64,000 nucleotides of DNA from RYN-230 sp963768945 (lineage in GTDB: Bacteria; Actinomycetota; Actinomycetes; Streptosporangiales; Streptosporangiaceae), in contig CAVYJW010000003.1 of assembly GCA_963768945.1 (NCBI GenBank), forward strand, positions 2,232,001-2,296,000. The letters are read 5' to 3'. The translations under genes were made by a program, and so were the position numbers. Positions within the stretch are counted from its first letter, which is position 1. Every line of letters starts with the position of its first letter. Under the pieces are notes generated by a model. That model saw only the letters and a program-made list of their open reading frames with translations. It was not told the DNA's origin and searched no databases. Below, piece after piece: positions 26,243 to 35,778 of the stretch.

Positions 26243-26455
26243 CTACGGCAGGTACAGGTGCAACCCGGCGGGCATATGCGCAGTGACGGCGATGGCGCCG
26301 CGGAACACCCCGTTGATGTACGCGGCGACGTTGGCCGGATAGGCGCCACCCGGACTGTGCTCGGCGGTGAGGCGCAGGATGGCCGACGGCTGGCATTTGT
26401 GCCCATCGGCCAGCTCTGCGAGGGACATCTGGCCGCCAGTGGTGTGCTCGATCAT
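26243..26455 (-). CDS. Small LysM-like domain protein
   Basis: 70 aa. MSLAELADGHKCQPSAILRL and PANVAAYINGVFRGAIAV then PAGLHLYLP follow the LysM layout (L-x-x-I-A ... x-x-I-L ... G-x-x-L-x-V-P) as seen in short actinobacterial proteins. ATG at 26455 is supported by CAGGAG 5 bp upstream; longer frames have no RBS. No signal peptide, so the role is unclear. Confidence 0.6.
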   Translation of the reverse strand: MIEHTTGGQMSLAELADGHKCQPSAILRLTAEHSPGGAYPANVAAYINGVFRGAIAVTAHMPAGLHLYLP

Positions 26456-26594
26456 CGTGGCTCCTGTCGCGAGTCCTTCGGGAACGCCCACTTTGCCATG
26501 ACAGGGATCCGCCATCTTCTCCCGGGAGCCCGCCGTCTCCGGAGCCACGACCTGACCGCCGAGTCTGACACAGGTCCGGTGGGCCTAGCCTGGC

Positions 26595-28019
26595 CTAGCC
26601 TTCCGACATCAGCGCACTGAACAGACGGTCGTAGCGCAGCAGGTGCAGGTCGCCCACATAGTCCTCCCGAATACGTGCCTGAGCGGCATGTCCCATGCTG
26701 CTAGCTTCGTCCGGGTCGTCGAGTAGCCGTTGTACCGCCGCCCCGAAGGCTTCCAGGTCCCGGGGGTCGGGCAGCAGGATGCCGGTACCGGGGGCGATCT
26801 GGTCGATGATCCCACCCACTGCTGACCCGACGACGGGCCGCCGTTTCCACATGCCCTCGGCCACGGTCAGCCCGAAGCCCTCGGCGAGGCTCTTTTGCGC
26901 GATGACGGTGGCATGCCGCTGCAGCGCGTTGACCATGGCGGCGTTCTCGTCGATGTCATCCAATGGGAGGGTAACCAGCAGAACCCGGGCGCGGGCCGCG
27001 GCCGGCAGATCGTGCCATTGCAGCAGGCAGTCTGCGAATACTGCAGCGCCCTCCGGGTCGTCACTCACCCCGGCGACCGCCGGACCGGCCAGCAAGAGGT
27101 ATCCGCTGCCACCGGGCGCGACGTACTGGGCGAAGCCATGCATGACTCCTGGCATGTCCTTGAGCTGATCCCACCGGGAAACCTGAACCACCAGCGGGTC
27201 ACGGGGGCCGGGGCGGCCTTCGCCGGTGATCCCGGCAGACCGGGTGACGACGCCCGTAGTGCCGTCGCTGCGCGAGAAGGTCGTCTGCCCCTCCGGCGGG
27301 GCACCGTCCAGCACGCCGATCCTGGCCAGGATGCCCCGCACAGTTTCGTCATCGAGATCCTGGTTCTTCGGGGAGAAAGGATCGATCGACGGCGGTATGA
27401 TCCAGACCTTCTCGCTCGGAATCCACGGTGGCACATACTCGCGGCGAGAGAAGACGTAGCCGTCTGCGGAACCCAGGTGCGGCCGCAGAAAGTCCCACCC
27501 CGCCCGGGTTGCGTCGTTTTCCCAGTCCACACCGATATGGCAGCGCCACGCTACCCGCGCGCCGGCAGACGATAGTGCCGCCACCAGCCCGGCGGTCTGC
27601 GGGTCGTGCAGCAGTACCAGATCCCCCGGCCGTATCTCGTCGAGCAACCCGATGGCGTTAGCGGCGAGCATCCGTGCGTAATGGTCGGCGGCGGCCCCGC
27701 TGAGCGGGCCACCCGCGGCCTCGCCGTGGATCTGGTTGTGCAGGCGCTTGGTGATCACGAAGAACTCGGCATCACCGCTGATCACCCTCCAGCGGACCGG
27801 GATATCGAGGTCCTGGATATAGCCCACCAGCACCCGCAACATCTCTGCTACCCCACCGCCGACCGCGGTCGAACTGACGTTCCACACGGTACGTCCGGCC
27901 AGGCGCTGCCGAAATTGGTCAGCCGCCCCGACCAGCCGCGCCTGCCGCTCGCCGCCGATAACCCGCTCCAACCGCGCGACAGGGTGCCCTGCCACTTCCA
28001 CCGGCCTCACCAGACTCAT
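26595..28019 (-). CDS. treT: Trehalose synthase, GT4 family (TreT type)
   Basis: 474 aa. Glycosyltransferase family 4 enzyme that joins NDP-glucose and glucose to trehalose (reversible). N-terminus WNVSSTAVGGGVAEMLRVLV and VISGDAEFFVITKRLHNQIH are typical of TreT/trehalose phosphorylase; DLVLLHDPQTAGL, VQVSRWDQLKDM and the GT-B E-x7-E motif EGFGLTVAEGM follow. ATG at 28019 is chosen because GGAGGGAGG lies 6 bp upstream. Transcribed alone. Trehalose is a stress protectant and carbon store in actinomycetes. Confidence 0.88.
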   Translation of the reverse strand: MSLVRPVEVAGHPVARLERVIGGERQARLVGAADQFRQRLAGRTVWNVSSTAVGGGVAEMLRVLVGYIQDLDIPVRWRVISGDAEFFVITKRLHNQIHGEAAGGPLSGAAADHYARMLAANAIGLLDEIRPGDLVLLHDPQTAGLVAALSSAGARVAWRCHIGVDWENDATRAGWDFLRPHLGSADGYVFSRREYVPPWIPSEKVWIIPPSIDPFSPKNQDLDDETVRGILARIGVLDGAPPEGQTTFSRSDGTTGVVTRSAGITGEGRPGPRDPLVVQVSRWDQLKDMPGVMHGFAQYVAPGGSGYLLLAGPAVAGVSDDPEGAAVFADCLLQWHDLPAAARARVLLVTLPLDDIDENAAMVNALQRHATVIAQKSLAEGFGLTVAEGMWKRRPVVGSAVGGIIDQIAPGTGILLPDPRDLEAFGAAVQRLLDDPDEASSMGHAAQARIREDYVGDLHLLRYDRLFSALMSEG

Positions 28020-28343
28020 CTTTGGCCTCCCTCCGTGGCACTCCCACTTTGGTCGCCAGCCCTCCGCAAGGCAACATCCCACGCTCCATCGCCGCCCCTG
28101 GAGGGGGCGGCATTCGGGCGAGGAGTCATCAGCCGGGGCGGGCAGACGACGGTGCTGAATGCCGGCCAGACGCCGCAGAGCCTCAGGACGCCCATACCGC
28201 GAGCGCCATGAGCGTAAACGCAGCTACGGTGGCCTCCAGGGGGACCAGGGCTACCAGCCGGCGAGAGACGCTGTAAGCAGCGGCTCATCCCTCGGGTCTT
28301 CAGCCCAGTTCCTGATCCCGCACCGATTGGAAAGGAGTGTCGA
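28020..28343. other. Divergent intergenic region
   Basis: 324 bp between treT (minus) and the hypothetical gene at 28344 (plus), holding both ribosome-binding sites. Otherwise no gene, repeat or RNA recognised. Confidence 0.5.
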
Positions 28344-28790
28344 ATGACGTCAAAAGCGTCCTTCTCCCCCGAGGAGTGGAAGGTGGTGCTGGAGGGCCCG
28401 CCGAGCGCCGGCATGATCGTGGTCACGGCGGCGCGCGGGGGCATGATCCGCGAGTCGATCGCGATGTCGAAGGCCTACGTCGATGCGCGCGCCCAGCACG
28501 GCGAGAGCGAGCTTCTCGACGAGATCGTCGCCGCAAAGCCCGAGACGGATCACACGAGGTATCACTCCGCCGCAGAGCTCAAGGAGAACGGGCTGAAGCA
28601 CCTCCGCGACGCGGTGGCACTGCTCGGGAGCAAGGCAACGGCTGAGGAGGTCGACGAGTACCGGCGCTTCGTCCTCGCCCTGGCGAGCAAGGTCGCGGCG
28701 GCGCACAAGGAGCAAGGGCAGAGCGTGAGCCCTGCCGAGGCCGAGGCGATCCAGGAGATCACAGCCGCGCTCGGAACCACCAGTTCCTGA
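28344..28790 (+). CDS. Conserved hypothetical soluble protein
   Basis: 148 aa, acidic and largely helical by inspection: FSPEEWKVVLEGPPSAGMIV, SELLDEIVAAKPETDHTRYH, GLKHLRDAVALLGSKATAEE, EYRRFVLALASKVAAAHKEQG. I recall similar proteins in diverse soil bacteria, all unnamed. AAAGGAG lies 8 bp before the ATG. No signal or membrane segment. It diverges from treT, but nothing in its sequence links it to trehalose. Confidence 0.8.
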   Translation: MTSKASFSPEEWKVVLEGPPSAGMIVVTAARGGMIRESIAMSKAYVDARAQHGESELLDEIVAAKPETDHTRYHSAAELKENGLKHLRDAVALLGSKATAEEVDEYRRFVLALASKVAAAHKEQGQSVSPAEAEAIQEITAALGTTSS

Positions 28791-29033
28791 ACAGGACGGT
28801 GGCGGCGAGAGCTTCGCGATGCTTCGTCCCTGCCCGTCGGCCTGAGTCATAGTCTGGTCATTCACGGTCGGTGAGGCTTACCCAGAATCCTCCCCCGCTC
28901 ACGGGATCAACATCACGCAGATTTTGGGGTCTGTGCACGAAGTCCCTGCGCGTTTATTCTCCGGATAGGGGCCGTGACGGCAGGAATGGTGGGCGAAAGG
29001 CCCATCAGCCTGTGGGCGCGGGAGGGGGCGGTT

Positions 29034-31583
29034 ATGGAACCATCAGGACCGGCTGGCAGAAGCGATGCGGTGCCCCGGACTCAGATCGAGACGGGTCCGG
29101 GGATAGCAGATCCGGCTCCGGAGTGGGCTATTTGCTGCTCGGGTGGCGGAATCCGTTCTGCTTCCTATTGCCTGGGCGCGCTGCAGAGCTTGCAGGGCCC
29201 GGAGGCAAACGGGCTGTTCGGGAAGGTCGGCCATATTCTCAGCGTGTCGGGAGGCAGTTACATCGCCGCCTCGCGGGCGCTCGTCGCCCGCGATCTGGAG
29301 AACACCGCCGCCCCGGCCTACGGGCCGGGCACGCCCGAAGAGCAGCACCTGCGCGACAACACCCATTACATTGCCCCGAACGGCGGGATCGTGCTGGTGG
29401 GCGTGCTGTCGCTGCTGGTGGGCGTAACGGTCACTTTCATCGTGGTGTTCGCTCCGGTGTTCGCGGTAGCGCACGCCTGGGGCTGGCTGCTGCGGTCGCA
29501 GAAAGTGCTGTGCCCGGGCACGGTGCAGCGATGCGGCGCCCCCGGACCGTTCGTGGCCTCCGTGACCAGCCCGACCTGGTGGTGGCTGGTCCCCACGGTC
29601 GCGGCGGGGCTCACGCTGCTGCTGTTCGGATGCTGGTGGCTGACGCTGAAGCCGCAGCCGGAAGATCGGCAGGCAGCACCGCGCCAGGAAGAATCCGACG
29701 ATCGCGGGAACACCCTTGCGGAGGTGACCGGCTGGGCCGCACTCGTGGCCGCCGTGCTGGCGGTGGCCATGCTTGTGTTCCCTTTACTGCTCTCCTGGGT
29801 GACCAAGCTGCCGGCCGGGCCGTTCAAGTCCCTGGTGTACGACCTCGGGTTCGGCGTAGGCCACAAGTGGACACCGGCCGCGCTTACCGGTGTGTTCGCG
29901 GCCCTGATCGCGGTCGCGCAGTCCTGCCGGGCCAAGCTCGCCCAGTTGCACCTGCCAGGTGCGCAGGGAAAGCCGGCGAGCCAGTCGACGAAGGCCCAGA
30001 CTCAGCAGGGCGCAGCCCAGACAGGCTTCCTCGCCGGCATTGGGGGATGGATCCGGACCTACGCGCTGCCCTGGGCAGCCAGCGCCGTGATCGTCCTTGC
30101 CGCTATTGTCGCCGGGTTGCGCTGGGTGAAGGACGGTACGGCGGCGGGTTACTCAGCAGGGCAACTGTGGCCGGTGCTCATCGCGCTGGGGGTGGTGCTG
30201 GCCACGCGTGTGCTCGCGGACGTCAACCGGATCTCGATGCACGATTTCTACTGCTGGCGTCTGGCTACCGCGTATGCGGTGAAGCGTGAGCGCTCTGGCA
30301 GACCGGGGTCTGAGAAAGTGACCCCCGATCCCGGGGCGCTCCTTTCCAGCCTCGCGGGACGGTCGCCCAAGCTGGTGATCTGCGCGACCGCCAATATCAA
30401 CGCAGACAGGCAGGTCCCGGTCGGCCGCGGAGGAATGCTGCTCGCCTTCGATCCTGAACGGGTCACCCTGCGCGGAGAAGACCCTGAGCACCCGGTACAC
30501 GCCTCGACCAAGGACTATGAGTCTCTCGTCGGCAAGCGCCGCTTCACGCTGTTCGATGTGTCCGCGATCAGCGGGGCGGCTGTCTCCCCGCTGATGGGCT
30601 CTGCCACCCGCCAGGCCTACCGGATCCTGCTGACCATGACGAACGTGCGCCTGGGCGTCTGGCTGCCTCATCCCGCGGTAGTCTTCGCGGCCCACAGGGA
30701 ACTCAATGCACAGGATGATAATCAGCGCAACAGGGACCACTGGTGGCATGCGTGCGGCCTGCTGCTGTGGTACGCGTTTCCGTGGCACCCACGCTGGAGC
30801 AAGGCCACTCAGGAACCCGGCGGCGGTGAGGCCAGGCTCTGGGCCTACGTGCTGCGGATGCGGCGCGAAGACACATGGATAAGCAGCAGGATCGGAGGGC
30901 TGTTCTACCACGCCCTGCAGCCCACGCTCGGCATGCTGTGGGCTGAGGCAGTCGGGCACACGAGTTATCGCTCCACCTGGATCTGCGTCTCCGACGGCGG
31001 GCACTACGACAACCTCGGTCTGGTGGAGGCACTGTGGCGGGGCGCCGCGAACGTCCTCGTGCTGGACGCCAGCGGGGACAAGGCCGACACCTGGTACACC
31101 CTGGGCGGCGCGATCGGCCTGGCCAGGGTAGACGCAGGGGTCAGTGTCGAGCTCGACCCGACCACGATGTGCCCCAAGCCGATGCACCCGGGGGAGGTGG
31201 CCCAGCCGTGGGCGCACGGCCCATTCACCCGGATCAAGGACTGGCAAGGCGGAGGTGTGACGCATGACGGCCAGGGGCTGCCGGACACGGGGACGATCTG
31301 GGTATGCAAGCTCGGCTGGTGGGCCCATGCGCCGTGGGATGTCCGGGCGTACGCAGGCCAGCACGCCGAGTTCCCCGGGCAGTCAACCATGCAGCAGCTG
31401 TACGACGGAGCGGAGTTCGACGCCTACCGCGAACTGGGCCTGAGCGCGGTGGACGCGGCACTCAAGGGCGGGCTCAGACCCGCTCATCCGCGTGCCCGCT
31501 GGGGACGTGACGCCCTCGAGCGATGGCTGAAACTCCCGAACGGAAACCGCCCGGCAGTCATGCCAGGCCGCCGGCCGCGCTAA
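29034..31583 (+). CDS. Membrane patatin-like phospholipase
   Basis: 849 aa. The patatin catalytic parts are present: oxyanion-hole CSGGGIRSASYCLGALQSL (residues 35-53), nucleophile elbow SVSGGS (Ser72), and the catalytic Asp in SDGGHYDNLGLVEAL (Asp654). Between them about 330 residues hold several transmembrane segments (near 118-146, 175-198, 235-262, 345-395) with a charged cytoplasmic loop. So the Ser-Asp dyad is split by a membrane insertion, anchoring a lipid hydrolase in the membrane. ATG at 29034 has GGAGG 8 bp upstream; the frame is open to a GTG at 28974. The stop overlaps the convergent lipoprotein gene by 4 bp. Substrate unknown. Confidence 0.82.
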   Translation: MEPSGPAGRSDAVPRTQIETGPGIADPAPEWAICCSGGGIRSASYCLGALQSLQGPEANGLFGKVGHILSVSGGSYIAASRALVARDLENTAAPAYGPGTPEEQHLRDNTHYIAPNGGIVLVGVLSLLVGVTVTFIVVFAPVFAVAHAWGWLLRSQKVLCPGTVQRCGAPGPFVASVTSPTWWWLVPTVAAGLTLLLFGCWWLTLKPQPEDRQAAPRQEESDDRGNTLAEVTGWAALVAAVLAVAMLVFPLLLSWVTKLPAGPFKSLVYDLGFGVGHKWTPAALTGVFAALIAVAQSCRAKLAQLHLPGAQGKPASQSTKAQTQQGAAQTGFLAGIGGWIRTYALPWAASAVIVLAAIVAGLRWVKDGTAAGYSAGQLWPVLIALGVVLATRVLADVNRISMHDFYCWRLATAYAVKRERSGRPGSEKVTPDPGALLSSLAGRSPKLVICATANINADRQVPVGRGGMLLAFDPERVTLRGEDPEHPVHASTKDYESLVGKRRFTLFDVSAISGAAVSPLMGSATRQAYRILLTMTNVRLGVWLPHPAVVFAAHRELNAQDDNQRNRDHWWHACGLLLWYAFPWHPRWSKATQEPGGGEARLWAYVLRMRREDTWISSRIGGLFYHALQPTLGMLWAEAVGHTSYRSTWICVSDGGHYDNLGLVEALWRGAANVLVLDASGDKADTWYTLGGAIGLARVDAGVSVELDPTTMCPKPMHPGEVAQPWAHGPFTRIKDWQGGGVTHDGQGLPDTGTIWVCKLGWWAHAPWDVRAYAGQHAEFPGQSTMQQLYDGAEFDAYRELGLSAVDAALKGGLRPAHPRARWGRDALERWLKLPNGNRPAVMPGRRPR

Positions 31584-32395
31584 AGGTGCGGCTCGTCCGG
31601 GGCGCGGAGAGCGCGGATGGACGCCTCAAGGGACAGCAGGCGGCTGCGTACGACTTGCGCATTCCTTTCGTCGGCCCCGCCGGGAGCACGCTCAGCGTCC
31701 ATTGCCGCGCGAGCGTCCCGCACCGAGGCGAGTACATCCGAGACCCGGGCACGCTTGTCTTCGTCTGGGGCCACCTCGCGCAGCGCGTACAGCAGTTGCG
31801 TTAGGTCATCAGTCCGGCGCTGGAGGTCGGACCATCGGGCGCCCGCGTCCGCGGCGGCCATCGCGCCCGGCGTTTCTGCGGCGCGCATCGATTCGTACAG
31901 GGCGGCACTTTTCGCGTACGCGTCGACGACCCTGGACTGCCATTCGCCCGCCACTGCAGAGCGGCGGCCAGAGGCGCGGGCGATCCACACGATCACACCG
32001 ATGAGGGCTAGGGCGCCGATAATGATCCAGAGCCAGATAAGAGAGGAACTGGTTCCGCTACTCGTTGCGAGGGGACTGCTGGACTGCGCACTCGTTGCGG
32101 GTGCGATAGCGCTCTGAGTTGCCGATGGCTGGGCAGTAACCGATGCGCTCGGGCTAGGCGGTGCGATGGTCGGGCTCGGGCTGGGTGAGATGGTCGGGCT
32201 CGGGCTGGGTGAGATGGTCGGGCTCGCACTGGGCGGTGAGATGCTCGGGCTCGGGCTAGGCGGTGAGATGCTCGCGCTTCGGCTTGGTGCGAGACTGGCA
32301 ATCGCACCGCCGACGCTCCGCCCGCACGCGGCCACAAGACATCCGAACAGAAGGATCGCCGCCGCGAGTAGCAGGCTCTTAGTCAATCGCCGCAC
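31580..32395 (-). CDS. Putative lipoprotein with Ser/Pro-rich linker and transmembrane anchor
   Basis: About 271 aa from the GTG at 32395, which has GGAGGA 6 bp upstream (an ATG at 32413 is an alternative). N-terminus LTKSLLLAAAILLFGCLVAA then Cys looks like a lipobox. It is followed by ~60 residues of Pro-Ser-rich repeats (ISPSPSPT) as a wall-spanning spacer, a second hydrophobic helix (LIWLWIIIGALALIGVIVWI) and a soluble helical C-terminus rich in Arg/Ala/Asp. The mixture of a lipobox and an internal transmembrane helix is unusual, so a bitopic membrane protein is possible instead. Function unknown. Confidence 0.7.
   Translation of the reverse strand: MRRLTKSLLLAAAILLFGCLVAACGRSVGGAIASLAPSRSASISPPSPSPSISPPSASPTISPSPSPTISPSPSPTIAPPSPSASVTAQPSATQSAIAPATSAQSSSPLATSSGTSSSLIWLWIIIGALALIGVIVWIARASGRRSAVAGEWQSRVVDAYAKSAALYESMRAAETPGAMAAADAGARWSDLQRRTDDLTQLLYALREVAPDEDKRARVSDVLASVRDARAAMDAERAPGGADERNAQVVRSRLLSLEASIRALRAPDEPHL
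32148..32284. repeat. Tandem repeats encoding the Pro-Ser spacer
   Basis: Imperfect copies of a ~24-bp unit (GAGATGGTCGGGCTCGGGCT and variants) in the gene at 31580, encoding ISPSPSPT-type repeats. Likely length-variable by slippage. Confidence 0.75.
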
Positions 32396-32540
32396 CTGGG
32401 TTCCTCCGCGCATTGTTCCGCAAGCAAGGACATAACGGTCATTTTTTCCAGGAACGAATTGCCGATCTTCACCCTTCGTGGGTGAATTGCGTGCGCAAGC
32501 ATCACCGGCGGGCGATCGGGCGGGGCGACGCGCAGCGGGT

Positions 32541-33242
32541 TCAGGCGGGGAAAACAACCCCGGGTACTTTCGGGTCACCCGGGCCGCCCAGAAGACGGTT
32601 TGCCAGCCCATCCGCAAATTTCCGCGCGGCCTGCAGGTGATGATCCTGGAGGTTCGTTGGCGGAATTTTGACCCCCAGGTATCGCTGGCGGTACTCCCCG
32701 GAGCCGAGGTAGCTCAGCAGCGACAGCAGCGATCGGACCTGGCCACCCTGGTAGCGGAAGTGGATACCGTCGGCGAAGACGCCGCCTCGTTTAGTCCCCA
32801 GTCTGCGGACAGTCTTCAGGTTGTGTTTCCAGTACCGGCGGCAGCAGACGGCGGCGGCGAAAGGCTTCCCTTGGAGGAGCCGGGTGGCGGTGTCGGATTC
32901 CATGAACGAGCGGATTGGAACGTCTGTTGAGAGCCACCAGGTGGGGGATCCGATGCACACCAGGTCGTAGTCCCGTTCGGTCACGACGTCGGGGATGCCG
33001 ATCTTCGCCGGGCGGCGCCGCAGTTCCGCCGGTATCGTCGCCACGACTTCCAGGAACGGCTTTGGCATCGGGAACTGGCTGAATCGCTTCTGGTAGCGAG
33101 GGTCAGTCAGTTCGATCGCGGCGAGGTTCACGTCGCAGCCTCGGTCGCGGAACACCTCGGCCATGGCCTCGACCACTTTGAGCGTCTGCTGGGTGTAGGT
33201 GTAGTAGACGAACAGGACCGAGGGTTTCCTCGCCGGATCCAT
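32541..33242 (-). CDS. Flavodoxin-like protein
   Basis: 233 aa. VLFVYYTYTQQTLKVVEAMA is an FMN phosphate-binding loop of the flavodoxin fold, and VCIGSPTWWLSTDVPIRSF the flavin-stacking loop. It is longer than electron-transfer flavodoxins and ends in a basic tail (RKFADGLANRLLGG), like the NAD(P)H-dependent oxidoreductase/flavodoxin group of uncertain substrate. AAAGGA precedes the ATG at 33242; an earlier frame start at 33305 lacks an RBS. No conserved partner nearby. Confidence 0.8.
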   Translation of the reverse strand: MDPARKPSVLFVYYTYTQQTLKVVEAMAEVFRDRGCDVNLAAIELTDPRYQKRFSQFPMPKPFLEVVATIPAELRRRPAKIGIPDVVTERDYDLVCIGSPTWWLSTDVPIRSFMESDTATRLLQGKPFAAAVCCRRYWKHNLKTVRRLGTKRGGVFADGIHFRYQGGQVRSLLSLLSYLGSGEYRQRYLGVKIPPTNLQDHHLQAARKFADGLANRLLGGPGDPKVPGVVFPA

Positions 33243-33655
33243 CTTGGTCCTTTCTCGGAGCCTTCCTGACGGTAGGCCGTCCCAGGCGGACAGCCTCACC
33301 CCCACTGCCCGCCTTGGTCAGCCGCTCATGCCGGATTTGCCGATGAGGCCGCCCGCGGGCGCCCCCGACGATCGTGCATACCAGCCGAAGAACGCCGACA
33401 GGCCGCCGAGCAGCTGTCCAGCTCCATTCGCGGCCCCCCCGACTCGGGCTCGCCTTGTCAACCGTCCCGCCGATAGTCCTCAGCAACCCAGGAGCCGCGC
33501 CGCGCCTCCCAGCGTCATTTGCCAAGCCGGAGAGCCAGGCGGCATCTGATGAGCGGCCGCCTAGGTTCCACCACAACAGCCCCCCGCACCCAATGTCCTC
33601 ACCCGCCATGGGTGGTCCGGCAGGCGCGGCCCGCGTCGGGCGGCGAACCGCCGGT
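33243..33655. other. Gap with no supportable gene
   Basis: 413 bp between two minus-strand genes. Several frames are open by GC bias but none has conserved sequence or a good RBS. It must contain the promoter of the flavodoxin-like gene. Confidence 0.45.
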
Positions 33656-34252
33656 CTATCCGGGCAGGGCAGTAAGCGCGGTGTAGACGCCGAGAGCGAG
33701 CAGGATGGTGGCGGTGATGCGGCGGACCCAGGCCATGGGGATGAGGTCGAGGCTCTTGGCCCCTAGGTTGACGGCCAGGGCCGCTATCAGCCATAGCCCG
33801 AGGACCGCTCCGATGAAGACGGCCACGGGGTTGCTGCGGGCAGCCAGGTTCGCCGCGGTGAGCTGGGTGATGTCGCCCCATTCGGCCAGGAACACGACGC
33901 CGAAGCTGGTCCCGGCGATCTGCAGGAATGATGCGGGCGGGCCGCCCTGGCGGGCCGCGTCTGCCCCTTCCGGGTGCTGCGGGCGGAAACTGGTAAACCA
34001 CAAGTAAGCCGATCCGGCCAGGAAGAGCACGGCCACTATCGCGTCCACGAGGTGGTGCGGCAGCAGGGAGAGGAGCCGGCCGGCGGTGACGGCGATGGCC
34101 ATCTGCACCGCGAACGCGGCGGCGGCCCCGGCCCACACGTAGCCGGGCCGGTAGCGGGTGCCCAGGACCAGTGATGCGAACAGTGACTTGTCCGGGAGTT
34201 CGCCGAGGAATGTCAGGCCGAATGCGACGCCGGCGGCAGCAAGGTAAGACAA
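33656..34252 (-). CDS. TMEM165/GDT1 (UPF0016) family membrane transporter, probable Mn2+ exporter
   Basis: 198 aa, about six transmembrane helices in two inverted halves. Each half carries the family's acidic motif: FLGELPDKSLFASLVLG (E-x-x-D-K-S; Pro replaces the usual Gly) and VVFLAEWGDITQLTAA (E-x-G-D-x-T/S-Q). Family members move Mn2+/Ca2+ out of the cytoplasm. The TTG at 34250-34252 is used, with GAGGGG 10 bp upstream. It is preceded by a yybP-ykoY riboswitch, which independently supports manganese as its substrate. Confidence 0.92.
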   Translation of the reverse strand: MSYLAAAGVAFGLTFLGELPDKSLFASLVLGTRYRPGYVWAGAAAAFAVQMAIAVTAGRLLSLLPHHLVDAIVAVLFLAGSAYLWFTSFRPQHPEGADAARQGGPPASFLQIAGTSFGVVFLAEWGDITQLTAANLAARSNPVAVFIGAVLGLWLIAALAVNLGAKSLDLIPMAWVRRITATILLALGVYTALTALPG

Positions 34253-34325
34253 CGCGGGATCCCCTCGGTCGGTTGCCTATCCGACCGGGGATCAATCACG
34301 ACGTCCCTCGGCCGGATGTACTCAA

Positions 34326-34430
34326 CAGCCGAAGGTCTCGTCCGCCACGTCACCGTGACCCGGTGGCCGGGCGCGCACCGCGCGCCAGTATGTTGACCAG
34401 CCGACGAAAGGACTACTCCCCTTCGCTTGC
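34326..34430 (-). promoter_or_regulatory. yybP-ykoY manganese riboswitch
   Basis: Read on the minus strand from 34430, the conserved blocks of the class appear in order: GCGAAGGGGAGTAG (34426-34413), then TCGTCGGCTGGTCAACATAC, a GC-rich stem (GCGCGCGGTGCGCGC), and GCGGACGAGACCTTCGGC near 34345-34328. The GGGGAGTAG 5' block and the CGAGACCTTCG 3' block close the P1 stem and form the Mn2+ site. It lies about 75 nt before the TTG start of the GDT1-type exporter. High Mn2+ would be expected to turn expression on. Confidence 0.82.
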
Positions 34431-34507
34431 AACATAGCAGGGACGGCATTCCCTCCAGGCCAAGTCCCGGTATCCGCAGAACGACCCCAGACGTGCCCGG
34501 CGGAACG

Positions 34508-34572
34508 GGTGACCAATCGATCAGGAATCGAGAAGCGCGGGTCGCCGAGTCTCACCTAGCGTGACCGCCATG
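34508..34572 (+). promoter_or_regulatory. Repeated upstream element, copy A (before VOC gene 1)
   Basis: GTGACCAATCGATCAGG then AATCGAGAAGCGC and, after a short gap, CTAGC-TGACCGCCATG precede this VOC gene. The same arrangement precedes the second VOC gene (35716-35781). Probably a binding site of the AraC protein encoded between them. Confidence 0.65.
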
Positions 34573-35184
34573 CCTTCCATCGAATCCGTCACCCTTGAGG
34601 TGGCCGACCCCACCGCCGTCAACCGCTTCTACACCGCCGTCTTCGGTCTGGGCACTCAGGTGCGCCTGCGGAACTCGGAGGCACCGACGACCGGCTTCCG
34701 TGGGTTCACGCTGTCGGTCACCGTGTCCCAGCCAGCCACCGTCTACGGCCTCATCGGCGCCGCCCTAGACGCCGGCGCCTCGCCGTTGAAGCCGAGCGCG
34801 AAGTCGTTCTGGGGCTACGGCGGCGTCGTACGAGCCCCGGACGGGACGATCTGGAAGGTCGCAACCTCGGCGAAGAAAGACACCGGCCCGGCCACCCGGC
34901 AGATCGACCAGATCGTGCTCCTGCTGGGAGTCGACGACGTGGCCGCGAGCAAGCGGTTCTACGTTGACCGCGGCCTCACCGTGGCGAAGAGCTTTGGCCG
35001 CAAGTACGTCGAGTTCGCCACTCCGTCGAGCCCCATCAAGCTGGCGCTCTACGGGCGCCGCGCGCTCGCCAAGGACGCTGGCGTCTCTCCCGACGGCACA
35101 GGATCGCACCGGCTCATGATTGGCGGCGATGCCGGGCCCTTCACCGACCCGGACGGGTTCGCGTGGGAGGCCGCGTCGCTCTGA
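34561..35184 (+). CDS. Two-domain VOC (glyoxalase-like) protein
   Basis: 207 aa with two VOC units: first MPSIESVTLEVADPTAVNRF, APDGTIWKVATSAK; second IDQIVLLLGVDDVAASKRFY, DPDGFAWEAASL. GTG at 34561 or ATG at 34570 both fit; the core starts at the latter. It is followed 140 bp later by an AraC regulator and a second VOC gene, and shares its upstream element with the latter, suggesting a small regulon handling an electrophile or antibiotic (inference). Metal ligands are not obvious. Confidence 0.85.
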   Translation: MTAMPSIESVTLEVADPTAVNRFYTAVFGLGTQVRLRNSEAPTTGFRGFTLSVTVSQPATVYGLIGAALDAGASPLKPSAKSFWGYGGVVRAPDGTIWKVATSAKKDTGPATRQIDQIVLLLGVDDVAASKRFYVDRGLTVAKSFGRKYVEFATPSSPIKLALYGRRALAKDAGVSPDGTGSHRLMIGGDAGPFTDPDGFAWEAASL

Positions 35185-35323
35185 GCCGGGCGGCACAGCG
35201 CAACTGCACCACAGCCATCACATGGGATCGCCCTCCGCTTTTACGGCTGTGGGACAGGCGGCCGTAGGCGGTGCGGGCGACACGGGCTCGGCATCGATTG
35301 CGGCGGGAGGTACGCTCTTGAGG

Positions 35324-35773
<450 letters not shown>

Positions 35774-35778
35774 CCGCC

